A stretch of 23,517 nt of DNA from Caryophanales bacterium UBA4951 (GTDB lineage Bacteria > Bacillota_I > Bacilli_A > RFN20 > CAG-826), in the NCBI GenBank assembly GCA_002397465.1, contig DHAP01000040.1, positions 1 through 23,517 of the forward strand, in the 5' to 3' direction. This document shows positions 8,195 to 15,364 of the stretch, in pieces. Each line of letters starts with the position of its first letter. The stretch's first letter is position 1. A program made the position numbers and the translations under genes. The notes beneath the pieces were generated by a model. The model was not told the origin of the DNA. It did not search any database and was given only the letters and a program-made list of their open reading frames with translations.

Positions 8195-8253
8195 GTTGGT
8201 AATCCTCCTTTTTTGTTCTCATCAAGGGCATTGACTTCTGTCCTTGGACTATC

Positions 8254-8281
8254 ACTATAGGGTGGTTTTTTAGCCCATCAA
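8254..8281 (-). promoter_or_regulatory. Promoter of the 47-aa small-protein gene
   Basis: On the minus strand TTGATG (8276-8281), 16-base spacer, TATAGT (8254-8259). The predicted RNA start near 8247 gives a leader of about 52 bases ending in GGAGG. Confidence 0.72.
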
Positions 8282-8293
8282 GCGGTATTTGGT

Positions 8294-8333
8294 TGTAAGT
8301 GTTTTCAGTAAGCGTTTTCAGTAAGCCCTTTCA
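8294..8333. promoter_or_regulatory. Three cre-like operators in 13-bp tandem
   Basis: GTAAGTGTTTTCA (8295-8307), GTAAGCGTTTTCA (8308-8320) and GTAAGCCCTTTCA (8321-8333) follow without gaps. Each matches the cre pattern GnnAnCGnTnnCA with at most one or two changes. They begin 14 bases upstream of the -35 box of the small-protein promoter. Confidence 0.7.
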
Positions 8334-8373
8334 CAAAAACACACGATAAAACCTAATCTTTTTTAGGCGATTA

Positions 8374-8387
8374 CGAAAACGCTTTCA
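8374..8387. promoter_or_regulatory. cre-like operator 4
   Basis: GAAAACGCTTTCA (8375-8387) is a near-perfect cre sequence. Just before it, CCTAA (8352-8356) and TTAGG (8363-8367) form a small inverted repeat. Confidence 0.6.
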
Positions 8388-8416
8388 GGGTTTTATTGGA
8401 TGTTTCGCCTCTCTTT

Positions 8417-8430
8417 TCAAAGCGTTTTCA
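8417..8430. promoter_or_regulatory. cre-like operator 5, next to the HAD phosphatase promoter
   Basis: CAAAGCGTTTTCA matches the cre pattern and ends six bases before the TTGGTA -35 box (8437-8442). A protein bound there could contact or block RNA polymerase. Confidence 0.6.
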
Positions 8431-8436
8431 TCGTTC

Positions 8437-8464
8437 TTGGTAGGGGTAAATAGCCTCTTATAAG
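8437..8464 (+). promoter_or_regulatory. Promoter of the HAD phosphatase gene
   Basis: TTGGTA (8437-8442), 16-base spacer, TATAAG (8459-8464). The predicted RNA start near 8471 leaves at most about 9 bases before the ATG, which has no Shine-Dalgarno sequence, so the message is near-leaderless. Confidence 0.6.
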
Positions 8465-8479
8465 TGGTATCCTTTTAGC

Positions 8480-9292
8480 ATGAAACTTTTGGCTTTCGAC
8501 ATTGATCAGACCTTGATAGACGACACTTTCGATGAAAACGGGGATTGGGTTGTCTTCCCGGAAGTCATCGACGCGCTCAATACCTTATTAATTAAAGGGA
8601 ACGCGGTCTTGTTCGCTTCCGGACGTCCTTATTCAGGCATCAAAATCTTCATGGACCGCTTAATGCCATCGAATAATGTTTATGCCGCCAGCAGCAACGG
8701 GGCCGCCTTGTTCACGAGAGATGGAAGGATTCTTTCTTCTCACTACATCCCGTTTTGCTCACTGGACGAGATGATTGCCTGCTTCCCTGATCATCCTAAC
8801 TACACTTATATGGTTTATTTCCAGGACAACGTCCTCGGATATAAAGGAAAACTGAATTTTGCCCCGATTGAGGCTAAGTCGAACAACATGAAGATGGTGG
8901 ATCTTAACATTACGGAGGTCAAAGGCGATTGCCCAGTCGAAAAAACCTTCATGAACCTCGGGAACGAGAACTCTTCGACCATCATTGCTCCGAAAGAGAT
9001 GAGGGAGAAATATGAGGCCTTCGCGAGCGGGGCCAACTTCTATGAGTTCATCCACAAAGGGGTCTCAAAGGCCTCTTCAGCCAGGGAGCTGGCGGCGTTG
9101 CTTCATATAGACCACGACGACATCTACGGTTTCGGCGATGGCGAGAATGATTATGAGCTAGTCAGGGACTTCCATGGAACTGCTTTGTCCAACTCCATCA
9201 AGAAGGTTCAGGACGTCGCCGAATACGTCTCAACCTCCGTCAAAGAAAGAGGGGCCGTCAAAGCCCTCAAAGAGAAGTGGCATCTCATCTGA
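8480..9292 (+). CDS. Cof-type HAD-superfamily phosphatase
   Basis: 270 aa, the normal length for Cof/YbjI/YidA-type (HAD IIB) phosphatases, which remove phosphate from sugar phosphates, pyridoxal phosphate or flavin precursors in the cytosol. The four motifs are visible: DIDQT with nucleophile Asp7 and acid/base Asp9, FASGRP with Ser47, Lys197 in HKGVSKASS (192-200), and GFGDGENDYEL (217-227) with metal ligands Asp220 and Asp224. The cap domain between about 80 and 190 sets the substrate and cannot be read from sequence alone. The ATG has no ribosome binding site but lies just after a good -10 box. Upstream cre-like sites suggest control by sugar status, consistent with a sugar-phosphate substrate (inference). 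Confidence 0.92.
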   Translation: MKLLAFDIDQTLIDDTFDENGDWVVFPEVIDALNTLLIKGNAVLFASGRPYSGIKIFMDRLMPSNNVYAASSNGAALFTRDGRILSSHYIPFCSLDEMIACFPDHPNYTYMVYFQDNVLGYKGKLNFAPIEAKSNNMKMVDLNITEVKGDCPVEKTFMNLGNENSSTIIAPKEMREKYEAFASGANFYEFIHKGVSKASSARELAALLHIDHDDIYGFGDGENDYELVRDFHGTALSNSIKKVQDVAEYVSTSVKERGAVKALKEKWHLI

Positions 9293-9336
9293 AACTCCAT
9301 ATGTGTGGATTTCTATTTTCAGTGTAGAATATGCCT

Positions 9337-9370
9337 AGGAGGTACATCAAAAAGATAATTATTTATGTAC
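9337..9370 (+). promoter_or_regulatory. Distant Shine-Dalgarno with a stem over the start codon
   Basis: AGGAGG (9337-9342) is 22 bases before the ATG at 9365, too far for normal use, and an in-frame TAA at 9356 excludes an earlier start. GTACAT (9342-9347) pairs perfectly with ATGTAC (9365-9370), which contains the start codon. A possible -10 box TAGAAT is at 9325-9330. Confidence 0.4.
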
Positions 9371-11341
9371 AGTGAGGAAACAAAATCCTCGAACTTAGCG
9401 AAATTCCTAGGAATTTACGACTATGTGTTCTTGGATACGTGTTCCTTGATGGAAGATTCATTCCCAGCGTTCATGGATGTCTTAACGGCATCACGTGAGT
9501 ATTGGAAGGACGGATTTGAAGTCATTGTCAAAGGCGAGTGCGTCAAAGAGTTAAAAAAACATTTGAAGAGCAAAGAGAGCGTAGAAGCTCGAATCGAAGC
9601 CAAGCGCGCCTTGAAGATTCTCCGCCACGATAGGTGGCACAAGAGAATCCTTACTATCACCAAATCCAACAAAAACTACGGATTTGCCGACAATGCCATA
9701 TTCACTGAAGTCTCCAGTCTCAGGATTCAGAAAAAAGTTCTGATCATCACGCAGGACAAAACCCTAGCCTCAGATTTAAGAAAGCTCAACAGACTCGATT
9801 CTCAGCGTGGCCGCTTCTTAGCGGTCTACCGCTTGAATCAAACCGGTGAGCTCGAGGAAAATCCAGGCGAAAACGGTTCTTATTCATCAAGAAATTTCGC
9901 GGGAAACAACAAGTATTCCCAAAATAGCAGCTATTCGAAACTGGCTCGTCAGCCTTCTTTTAAGGAAACTAAAAAGAGCTACGACGAACCCAAGAAAGAA
10001 GAGATCAAGGTCGAAAAGAGCCCTCTGGTGGCCGCTGACGAAAGGCTTTGTGCCAATCTGTCGCAGCCTAACTATCCTCTCGATAGGAAATTAGGGGACA
10101 TCGAAGCTCAGATCGTTTCTTTAAACGCTCTCTCAGCTGAAGAGAGAAGCAAGCTCTCCTTGGCCTATACCTTGGAGCAGTTAAAAGACGAGAAAGCCAA
10201 ACTTCTTAACAAGGGCGCCAAAGCCCCTGAGAAGAAAGCTCAGGCCATCTCGGCTCCGAAAGCGGTGGTCCCAGCTTTAGCTAAGCCACAGCCCATCGTC
10301 AAAAAAGAAGAAAAGCCAGTTCAGGCCAAGCCGACTAAAAAGTCTTGGTATGAATATGGTTCCACCATTCAAGAGGCCCTTGTGAAGGCCGGCGCTCACG
10401 AAAGCATCATCTTCCGGGATTCGTCGGTTCCCTATTTCGCAATGGTCCACGGCCCTTATGACGTCACCGAACAAGACCTTGATGCCTTGGCTTCTTCTTG
10501 CCCAGTTTTAAAACCGGGTGAGAGCAAGAGCCTTCCGTTAAAGGGCTTGATCGCCAACATCGAGAAGACCGATAAGGACTACAAGTGCTCTTTGTCGATC
10601 CCTGTAGTTGAGAAAGCCGCGCCTATCGCGCCGGTCATCTCGAAGCCAGTCGAAAAACAAGAAGCCGCCAGTAAGCCAGCCCCAGTTAAAGAATCTCCAA
10701 AAGAGGTCAAGCCTGCGGAAAAGCTAGCTGAAGACAAGCCCGCCCCAGTTAAAAAGAGCAAGCGCGTCACAAAAAAGAAGGAGCCAGTCGAAGAGGTCAA
10801 AGCCCCCGAGACCAAGGCGCCCGAAAAAGCCAAACGTGCCAAAAGCAAGAAATCCGAGGAGAAAAAAGTGATCGAAAAAGTTAACGAACCCAAGAAGGCC
10901 GCTAAGTCCAGCGTGACCGCGCCTGATGAGTTTACGGCCGTCCCAGCCGGAGTTACCTTAGTGGTGGGGGTTCCCACCAACGAGGGCAAGCGTGGCTATA
11001 TCGAAAGAAAAGCCCGCCGCGAAGCCAACCCCGAAGTCCGGATCGTCAAAAACCCTGACGCCAAACACCAACAGCCTCAAGCTTCAATTAAGAAGAAAGA
11101 GGCCAAACCGGCCAAAGCCGTCCAGAAGAAGCCGTCAAAGTCTACCTTCAGCATGGATGAGATCGTCAAAGAGGACAAAAACCTCAATGCCAAGATCAAC
11201 AATCCGAACTATCCGAAGGAAAACAAGATCGCTGACTTGAAGGCCCAAGAAGCCAAGGTCAAGACGCTCAGCGCCGATGAACAGAAAGACCTCTTCTTCA
11301 ACCTCAACAAGATAACGGACAAGCTTAACAAGCTGAAGTAG
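9365..11341 (+). CDS. PIN-domain protein with Lys/Ala/Pro-rich linkers and a duplicated helical module
   Basis: 658 aa, no signal peptide. Residues about 18-157 form a PIN-like nuclease domain: YVFLDTCSL with Asp24, Glu58, FADNAIF with Asp109, and IITQDKTLASDL with Asp131 give the expected acidic cluster for metal-dependent RNA cleavage. A Ser/Asn-rich linker follows. Module 1 (about 224-283, with DERLCANLSQPNYPLDRKL) recurs at the very C-terminus (about 602-658, with DKNLNAKINNPNYPKENKI); both share an NPNYP/QPNYP core and then two helices. Between them are an unrecognised globular segment (327-415), a long Lys/Ala/Pro/Glu-rich low-complexity stretch (415-515) and a basic segment (519-567). 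No antitoxin gene accompanies it, so a toxin of the VapC type is unlikely; RNA processing or ribosome-associated decay is possible. Followed by a terminator. Confidence 0.75.
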   Translation: MYSEETKSSNLAKFLGIYDYVFLDTCSLMEDSFPAFMDVLTASREYWKDGFEVIVKGECVKELKKHLKSKESVEARIEAKRALKILRHDRWHKRILTITKSNKNYGFADNAIFTEVSSLRIQKKVLIITQDKTLASDLRKLNRLDSQRGRFLAVYRLNQTGELEENPGENGSYSSRNFAGNNKYSQNSSYSKLARQPSFKETKKSYDEPKKEEIKVEKSPLVAADERLCANLSQPNYPLDRKLGDIEAQIVSLNALSAEERSKLSLAYTLEQLKDEKAKLLNKGAKAPEKKAQAISAPKAVVPALAKPQPIVKKEEKPVQAKPTKKSWYEYGSTIQEALVKAGAHESIIFRDSSVPYFAMVHGPYDVTEQDLDALASSCPVLKPGESKSLPLKGLIANIEKTDKDYKCSLSIPVVEKAAPIAPVISKPVEKQEAASKPAPVKESPKEVKPAEKLAEDKPAPVKKSKRVTKKKEPVEEVKAPETKAPEKAKRAKSKKSEEKKVIEKVNEPKKAAKSSVTAPDEFTAVPAGVTLVVGVPTNEGKRGYIERKARREANPEVRIVKNPDAKHQQPQASIKKKEAKPAKAVQKKPSKSTFSMDEIVKEDKNLNAKINNPNYPKENKIADLKAQEAKVKTLSADEQKDLFFNLNKITDKLNKLK

Positions 11342-11351
11342 TGTTTAGCCA

Positions 11352-11384
11352 AACCAGAGAGCGTAAAAAGCTTTCTGGTTTTTT
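11352..11384 (+). terminator. Rho-independent terminator of the PIN-domain gene
   Basis: AACCAGA (11352-11358) pairs with TCTGGTT (11374-11380), extended by AGC/GCT with one G-T pair, loop GTAAAAA, then a run of T to 11384. Confidence 0.92.
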
Positions 11385-11740
11385 GCTGTCCTTAATCGTT
11401 AACCCCTGTTTGGATCATGCCCACTTATTTATAAATAATGTATGCGCTCGCGCGCACGCGAGAGAATTAGTGAGTAAAATGACACAAGAAACGAACCATG
11501 GAAATGCCTTGTTTTGGTAGTGGGGCCGAAAATGAAAGAAGTTTCAGCCCTAAAAAGGCACTTTTTTGTTGGTTTTTGGTCAAAAACGGCCACTTTTGAG
11601 AGCCAGAAAACGCAATAAAAACGAGATTTTACACAATTTTCATGTTTTTTGATCCTAACGAAAAGATTAGAAAACATCGATTAAAAAATTAAATAGTAAA
11701 AATGTAACCGCTTAGAATTTTGAGGCTCCGAAAATAAGAA
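11385..11740. other. Non-coding AT-rich region with several inverted repeats
   Basis: No credible gene is seen. It contains TTATTTATAAATAA, a perfect 14-bp palindrome (11425-11438); CTCGCG-CGCA-CGCGAG, a GC-rich hairpin in alternating purine/pyrimidine sequence (11447-11462); GGGC/GCCC plus GAAA/TTTC with one mismatch (11523-11550); and GTTTTTG-GT-CAAAAAC (11572-11587). A cre-like TGTAACCGCTTAGA lies at about 11703-11716, 25 bases before the oppA -35 box. An open frame on the minus strand (11429-11677) has no ribosome binding site and is not supported. Confidence 0.6.
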
Positions 11741-11768
11741 TTGACAATAATTAGGCTCCACCGATAAT
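11741..11768 (+). promoter_or_regulatory. Promoter of the opp operon
   Basis: Consensus TTGACA (11741-11746), 16-base spacer, GATAAT (11763-11768). The RNA would start near 11775, giving a leader of about 40 bases with GGAGG at 11801-11805. Confidence 0.82.
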
Positions 11769-11815
11769 GTTCCTATTCCTTATGGGAAAACTATAAAAAA
11801 GGAGGAAATTCTATT

Positions 11816-14227
11816 ATGAAGAAGAGAAATCTTCTAGTAGTTACGGCAGCCGCTTGCTTGGCTGGTGCCGTATTGGCCGGATGTGGATCCGACGCAGGCG
11901 AAGCGACATACACTTATGTTGATGCCCTTAGCTCATCGCCAAGCACTTGGAACGTTCACACTTGGAAGGAAACCACAGAAAGCATCATTTTCGGCTATAC
12001 CGAGATGGGCCTTTATGACTTCAAGTTGGGCGACAACAACAAGGGATACAAAATCGTTCCTGAGATGGCCAGCGGCTATCCAGTCGACGATTCTTCGAAT
12101 GTCACCCCTGAAGAAGTCGAAAAGTATGGCATGACCGGCGCCACCGATAGCGAAGGCAACGTCACAGCCGGCAGCAAATGGTTGATCAACCTCAACGAGA
12201 GTGCTGTTTGGGAAGATGGCACTGCCATCAATGCCGATACTTATATCGATTCTATGGATCGCTTCCTTGATCCGAGCATGGCCAACTATCGTGCCTCTTC
12301 TTGGTATGATGGCGACGTCGTCTTGGGCAACGCCCAGGCCCGTTATGAATCCGGACGTGAGCTCTACACTTGGGTTGGCAACGCCGATAGCGTCACCCCG
12401 ACCTCAGAAGACGTCTTCGCTTCCGCCTTCGATTATGGCTCATCGAAGTTCATCAAGTATTCTCTCTATACTCTTTATAAGAACTACGGCGTTGGCGCCG
12501 GCGCTCCTGAAGTTGAAAACCTCTTCAACGACACCGCTACCTGGGGAACTTCGGCCGAGCCGAAGTATGTCGACCTTTCAACCAACTCCGACGCTTTGCA
12601 AGTTTACGCCACGGCTTGGACCTACATGTTGGTCAACGCCTTCGGATGCGACCCGGCTACCTGCAAAGTCAACGCCACCCTCGATGGCAACGAATATGAC
12701 GATGTCAATGACGTCTACTCCGCCATCTACTTCGGATTGACCCAATACGCCGCTCCGACCGAGGCCTTCGAGAACGTCGGCATTAAGAAAGTCAGCGAGT
12801 ATCAGATCGCTCTCTATCTCCAGAGACCATGCTCATTGTTCAACCTTGAGCAGCAGCTCTCCGGCAACTGGATTGTCAAGACCGACATCTACGATGCCAA
12901 CAAGAGCACCGTCGGAACCTTGACCGCCACGACCTATGCGACCTCTTTGGACAAATATATGTCCTATGGCCCATACAAACTCACAGTCTTCACCGCCGAT
13001 AAGGAAGTGAAGGTTGAGAAGAACGAGAAGTGGTACGGCTACACCGATGGCAACCACGAAGGCGAATACACCGTCACCGCCATCGATATGCCAGTCGTCG
13101 CTAGCGCCGATACTACGCTCCTTATGTTCGAAAAAGGACAGCTTGACGGTATCTCATTAAGATCGCAGGACATGAAGAAATACGGAACTTCTCCACACCT
13201 CATGTACACTCCGCAGTCCTACTCCGATAAGATCGCCCTTAACTCCTCATTCGACAAATTGGCCAAGAACCAAGAGGGAACTGGAACCAACAAGACCATT
13301 CTCAGCAACGTCAAATTCCGTCAGGCTCTCAGCTGGGCCCTCGACAGAACGACCTTCGTTCAGACCCAGACCGCTGGTTCCACACCAGCCTTAGGCGTCA
13401 TCAACGATATGTACGTCGCCGATGTCGATTCTGGTATTCTCTACCGTGATACCGATGCCGGTAAGCGTGTCGTCAGCGACATCTACGGCGATTCCGAAGA
13501 CGGATTCAACCTCGCCAAGGCCAAACAGCTCATCACTGAAGCCTGCGAGGAAGAAAACGCCAGCACCAAGACTGGACACTACAGCACTGGTGACAGCGTC
13601 GATCTCAAGTTCGTCGTCTACAACGAAGACTGGAGAACCGCCATTCAGAACCACATCGATGACTTCACCGATGCCACTGTTGGCACACCGCTCGAAGGCA
13701 AGTTCAATGTGACCATCTCGATCACCACCAACAACCAGGATGAAATCATCGCCGGCAACGCCGAGCTTTGCATGGACATCTGGGGCGGCGCTCAGATGAA
13801 CCCATACGGCATTCCTGATACTTGGATCGCTGCTGACAACCGTACCTGCTACGGCTACTCACCAGACTCCGAGACCATCGAAATCGATGTCAATGGCGAT
13901 GGAACCATCAACAAAGACACCGAAATCAAGTCCAACACCGACTGGTACAACGCTCTTAACAACGGCGAATACTCCGCTGCCAAAGAGAGCGACTACAAAG
14001 TTCGCTGCTTGATCCTCTCCTATCTTGAGGAATACATGCTATCGAACCAGTACTTCATCGCCGTTCGTGCCCGTAACTCCGTCAGCATGGATTCGTTCCG
14101 TGTTCAAGAGGGAACCGATTCTTACCAGGCCTTGGTTGGCTATGGCGGAATCCGCAGCATGAAGCTTACTCAGTCTGATGCTCAGTGGGCCGAGACCATT
14201 GCCAATGGCCTTGACTACACCAAGTAA
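11816..14227 (+). CDS. oppA: Oligopeptide-binding lipoprotein OppA (SBP_bac_5 family)
   Basis: Extracellular peptide-binding subunit of the Opp importer. Signal peptide with lipobox LAGC (Cys23). The family's N-terminal pattern is visible (WNVHTW near 45-50, ESIIFGYTEMGLYDF, then a region on prescribed starting conditions around residues 75-150), as is the typical segment FRQALSWALDRTTF near 501-514. It has 803 residues, well above the about 540-600 of most OppA, as in several mollicute homologues. A DVNGDGTIN loop (691-699) resembles a dockerin/EF-hand calcium site. GGAGG lies 10 bases before the ATG. It heads oppABCDF and is followed by a strong hairpin. Peptide specificity cannot be read from sequence. 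Confidence 0.93.
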   Translation: MKKRNLLVVTAAACLAGAVLAGCGSDAGEATYTYVDALSSSPSTWNVHTWKETTESIIFGYTEMGLYDFKLGDNNKGYKIVPEMASGYPVDDSSNVTPEEVEKYGMTGATDSEGNVTAGSKWLINLNESAVWEDGTAINADTYIDSMDRFLDPSMANYRASSWYDGDVVLGNAQARYESGRELYTWVGNADSVTPTSEDVFASAFDYGSSKFIKYSLYTLYKNYGVGAGAPEVENLFNDTATWGTSAEPKYVDLSTNSDALQVYATAWTYMLVNAFGCDPATCKVNATLDGNEYDDVNDVYSAIYFGLTQYAAPTEAFENVGIKKVSEYQIALYLQRPCSLFNLEQQLSGNWIVKTDIYDANKSTVGTLTATTYATSLDKYMSYGPYKLTVFTADKEVKVEKNEKWYGYTDGNHEGEYTVTAIDMPVVASADTTLLMFEKGQLDGISLRSQDMKKYGTSPHLMYTPQSYSDKIALNSSFDKLAKNQEGTGTNKTILSNVKFRQALSWALDRTTFVQTQTAGSTPALGVINDMYVADVDSGILYRDTDAGKRVVSDIYGDSEDGFNLAKAKQLITEACEEENASTKTGHYSTGDSVDLKFVVYNEDWRTAIQNHIDDFTDATVGTPLEGKFNVTISITTNNQDEIIAGNAELCMDIWGGAQMNPYGIPDTWIAADNRTCYGYSPDSETIEIDVNGDGTINKDTEIKSNTDWYNALNNGEYSAAKESDYKVRCLILSYLEEYMLSNQYFIAVRARNSVSMDSFRVQEGTDSYQALVGYGGIRSMKLTQSDAQWAETIANGLDYTK

Positions 14228-14250
14228 TCCGATCTAAGGCTTATTCCTAA

Positions 14251-14290
14251 AAGCATGGGGGTCTGCTCGCAAGAGCGGGCTCCCATGCTT
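14251..14290 (+). terminator. Intercistronic hairpin after oppA
   Basis: AAGCATGGG (14251-14259) pairs with CCCATGCTT (14282-14290), and inside it GCTC pairs with GAGC around GCAA. There is no T-tract, so it more likely protects the oppA 3' end or terminates weakly, allowing excess binding protein over permease. Confidence 0.65.
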
Positions 14291-14311
14291 TATGGGCTTT
14301 ACTAGGCGTTA

Positions 14312-14345
14312 TCTAATTCAAATTAGACCATCCGAAATGTATAAT
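14312..14345 (+). promoter_or_regulatory. Internal promoter before oppB with an overlapping inverted repeat
   Basis: TTCAAA (14317-14322), 17-base spacer, perfect TATAAT (14340-14345). The -35 region lies inside TCTAATT-CA-AATTAGA (14312-14327), a perfect 16-base inverted repeat that could be an operator. Confidence 0.55.
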
Positions 14346-14394
14346 TATTCATCTATGCATAACTGATGTATGGAAAAGAGGTAAAAACAATCAT

Positions 14395-15363
14395 ATGAAC
14401 TCTATGGGCAAATACATCCTTAAGCGTCTACTCCTGATGGTTTTTACCGCCGCTATCATCATGACGATGCTCTTCATCTTCGTTAAGTTATTGCCTGACC
14501 CGATCACAGCCGTCCCTGGCAGCGATTCCTACAAATCGGAATATGCCTGGAGGACGTCATTAGGCTATTACGAACCGCTCCTCGTCCAATATGGGATCTA
14601 CCTCAAGAACCTCTTCACGACCGGTAGCTTCGGAGTCGGCTTCAAAATGTATCGCTTCCAGAGTGTCACGGACGTCTTCTTCAGCAAGATGGCCCCGACC
14701 ATGTACGTCAACTTCTTCTCCCTCCTCCTCGCCATTCCTTTGGGATTAGGATTCGGAATCTTCGCCGCCTTAAAGAAAAACAAATGGCAAGACCAAGTCA
14801 TCTCGGTTCTCGTCATGATAGCAATCTCCGTCCCAAGCTTCGTTTACGCCTTCTTGCTCCAGTATCTCCTCTGCTATATGGGAGATTTGCCTCTCGTGGT
14901 CAGTAACGCCACGACATTCGCGCAACTATTCACCTGGACCTCATTTAGGTCCTACATCGCCCCAATCCTCTGTTTGTCGTTAGGTACAATTGCTGGATTG
15001 ACGAGATTTACCCGCGCCGAGTTAACCGAAGTCCTCACCAGCGACTTCATGCTTTTGGCCCGCGCCAAAGGCTTGACCAGAGGCCAGGCAACGACCAGGC
15101 ATGCCTTAAGAAACGCCATGGTTCCTATTTTCCCGATGATCATGGGCGAGTTCATCTCCATCATCGGCGGCTCACTCATCATCGAGCAATTCTTCTCGAT
15201 ACCGGGCGTCGGAGCCCTTTACCTCGCTTCCATAAACGAAGTTGACTATAACTTCTTTATGTTCTTGTCGATGTTCTACGTCGTCATCGGCCTTCTCAGT
15301 GGCTTGGTCATCGACCTTAGCTACGGAGTCGTTGACCCACGTATCAGAATGGGGGCCAAATAA
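14395..15363 (+). CDS. oppB: Oligopeptide permease subunit OppB
   Basis: 322 aa, normal for OppB/DppB. Membrane subunit with an N-terminal membrane helix (about 10-32), an extracytoplasmic loop, then further helices. The cytoplasmic EAA loop that contacts the ATPase is visible as ARAKGLTRGQATTRHALRNA (about 222-241), with the usual Gly. The last helix is followed by VVDPRIRMG, the typical OppB/DppB ending. GAGG (14378-14381) lies 13 bases before the first ATG; a second ATG three codons later is possible but further from it. oppC starts 1 base after the stop, so the two are translationally coupled. Confidence 0.94.
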   Translation: MNSMGKYILKRLLLMVFTAAIIMTMLFIFVKLLPDPITAVPGSDSYKSEYAWRTSLGYYEPLLVQYGIYLKNLFTTGSFGVGFKMYRFQSVTDVFFSKMAPTMYVNFFSLLLAIPLGLGFGIFAALKKNKWQDQVISVLVMIAISVPSFVYAFLLQYLLCYMGDLPLVVSNATTFAQLFTWTSFRSYIAPILCLSLGTIAGLTRFTRAELTEVLTSDFMLLARAKGLTRGQATTRHALRNAMVPIFPMIMGEFISIIGGSLIIEQFFSIPGVGALYLASINEVDYNFFMFLSMFYVVIGLLSGLVIDLSYGVVDPRIRMGAK

Positions 15364-15364
15364 A

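Noticed and set aside
9331..9375. 14-codon frame (MPRRYIKK...) overlapping the PIN gene start
   Set aside because: No ribosome binding site of its own, and it begins directly after the possible -10 box; kept only as a remark.
9365..11341. PIN gene as a VapC-type toxin
   Set aside because: There is no small antitoxin gene next to it, and at 658 aa it is several times longer than VapC toxins.
11647..11659. Exact 13-base repeat TTTTGATCCTAAC shared with 23301-23313
   Set aside because: A few exact 13-base matches are expected by chance in a window of this size; there is no extended similarity around it.
11429..11677. 82-aa open frame on the minus strand
   Set aside because: No ribosome binding site, no family resemblance, atypical composition, and it overlaps several palindromes in an AT-rich non-coding stretch.
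12201..12740. Long alternative-frame open reading frames within oppA, oppF and the PIN gene
   Set aside because: They overlap well-supported genes and read as Ser/Pro/Arg/Thr-rich translations typical of shifted frames in C-ending-codon genes.
15242..15364. Upstream extension of OppC
   Set aside because: It lies inside oppB in another frame and reads as low-complexity Ser/Cys sequence; the ATG at 15365 directly follows the oppB stop.
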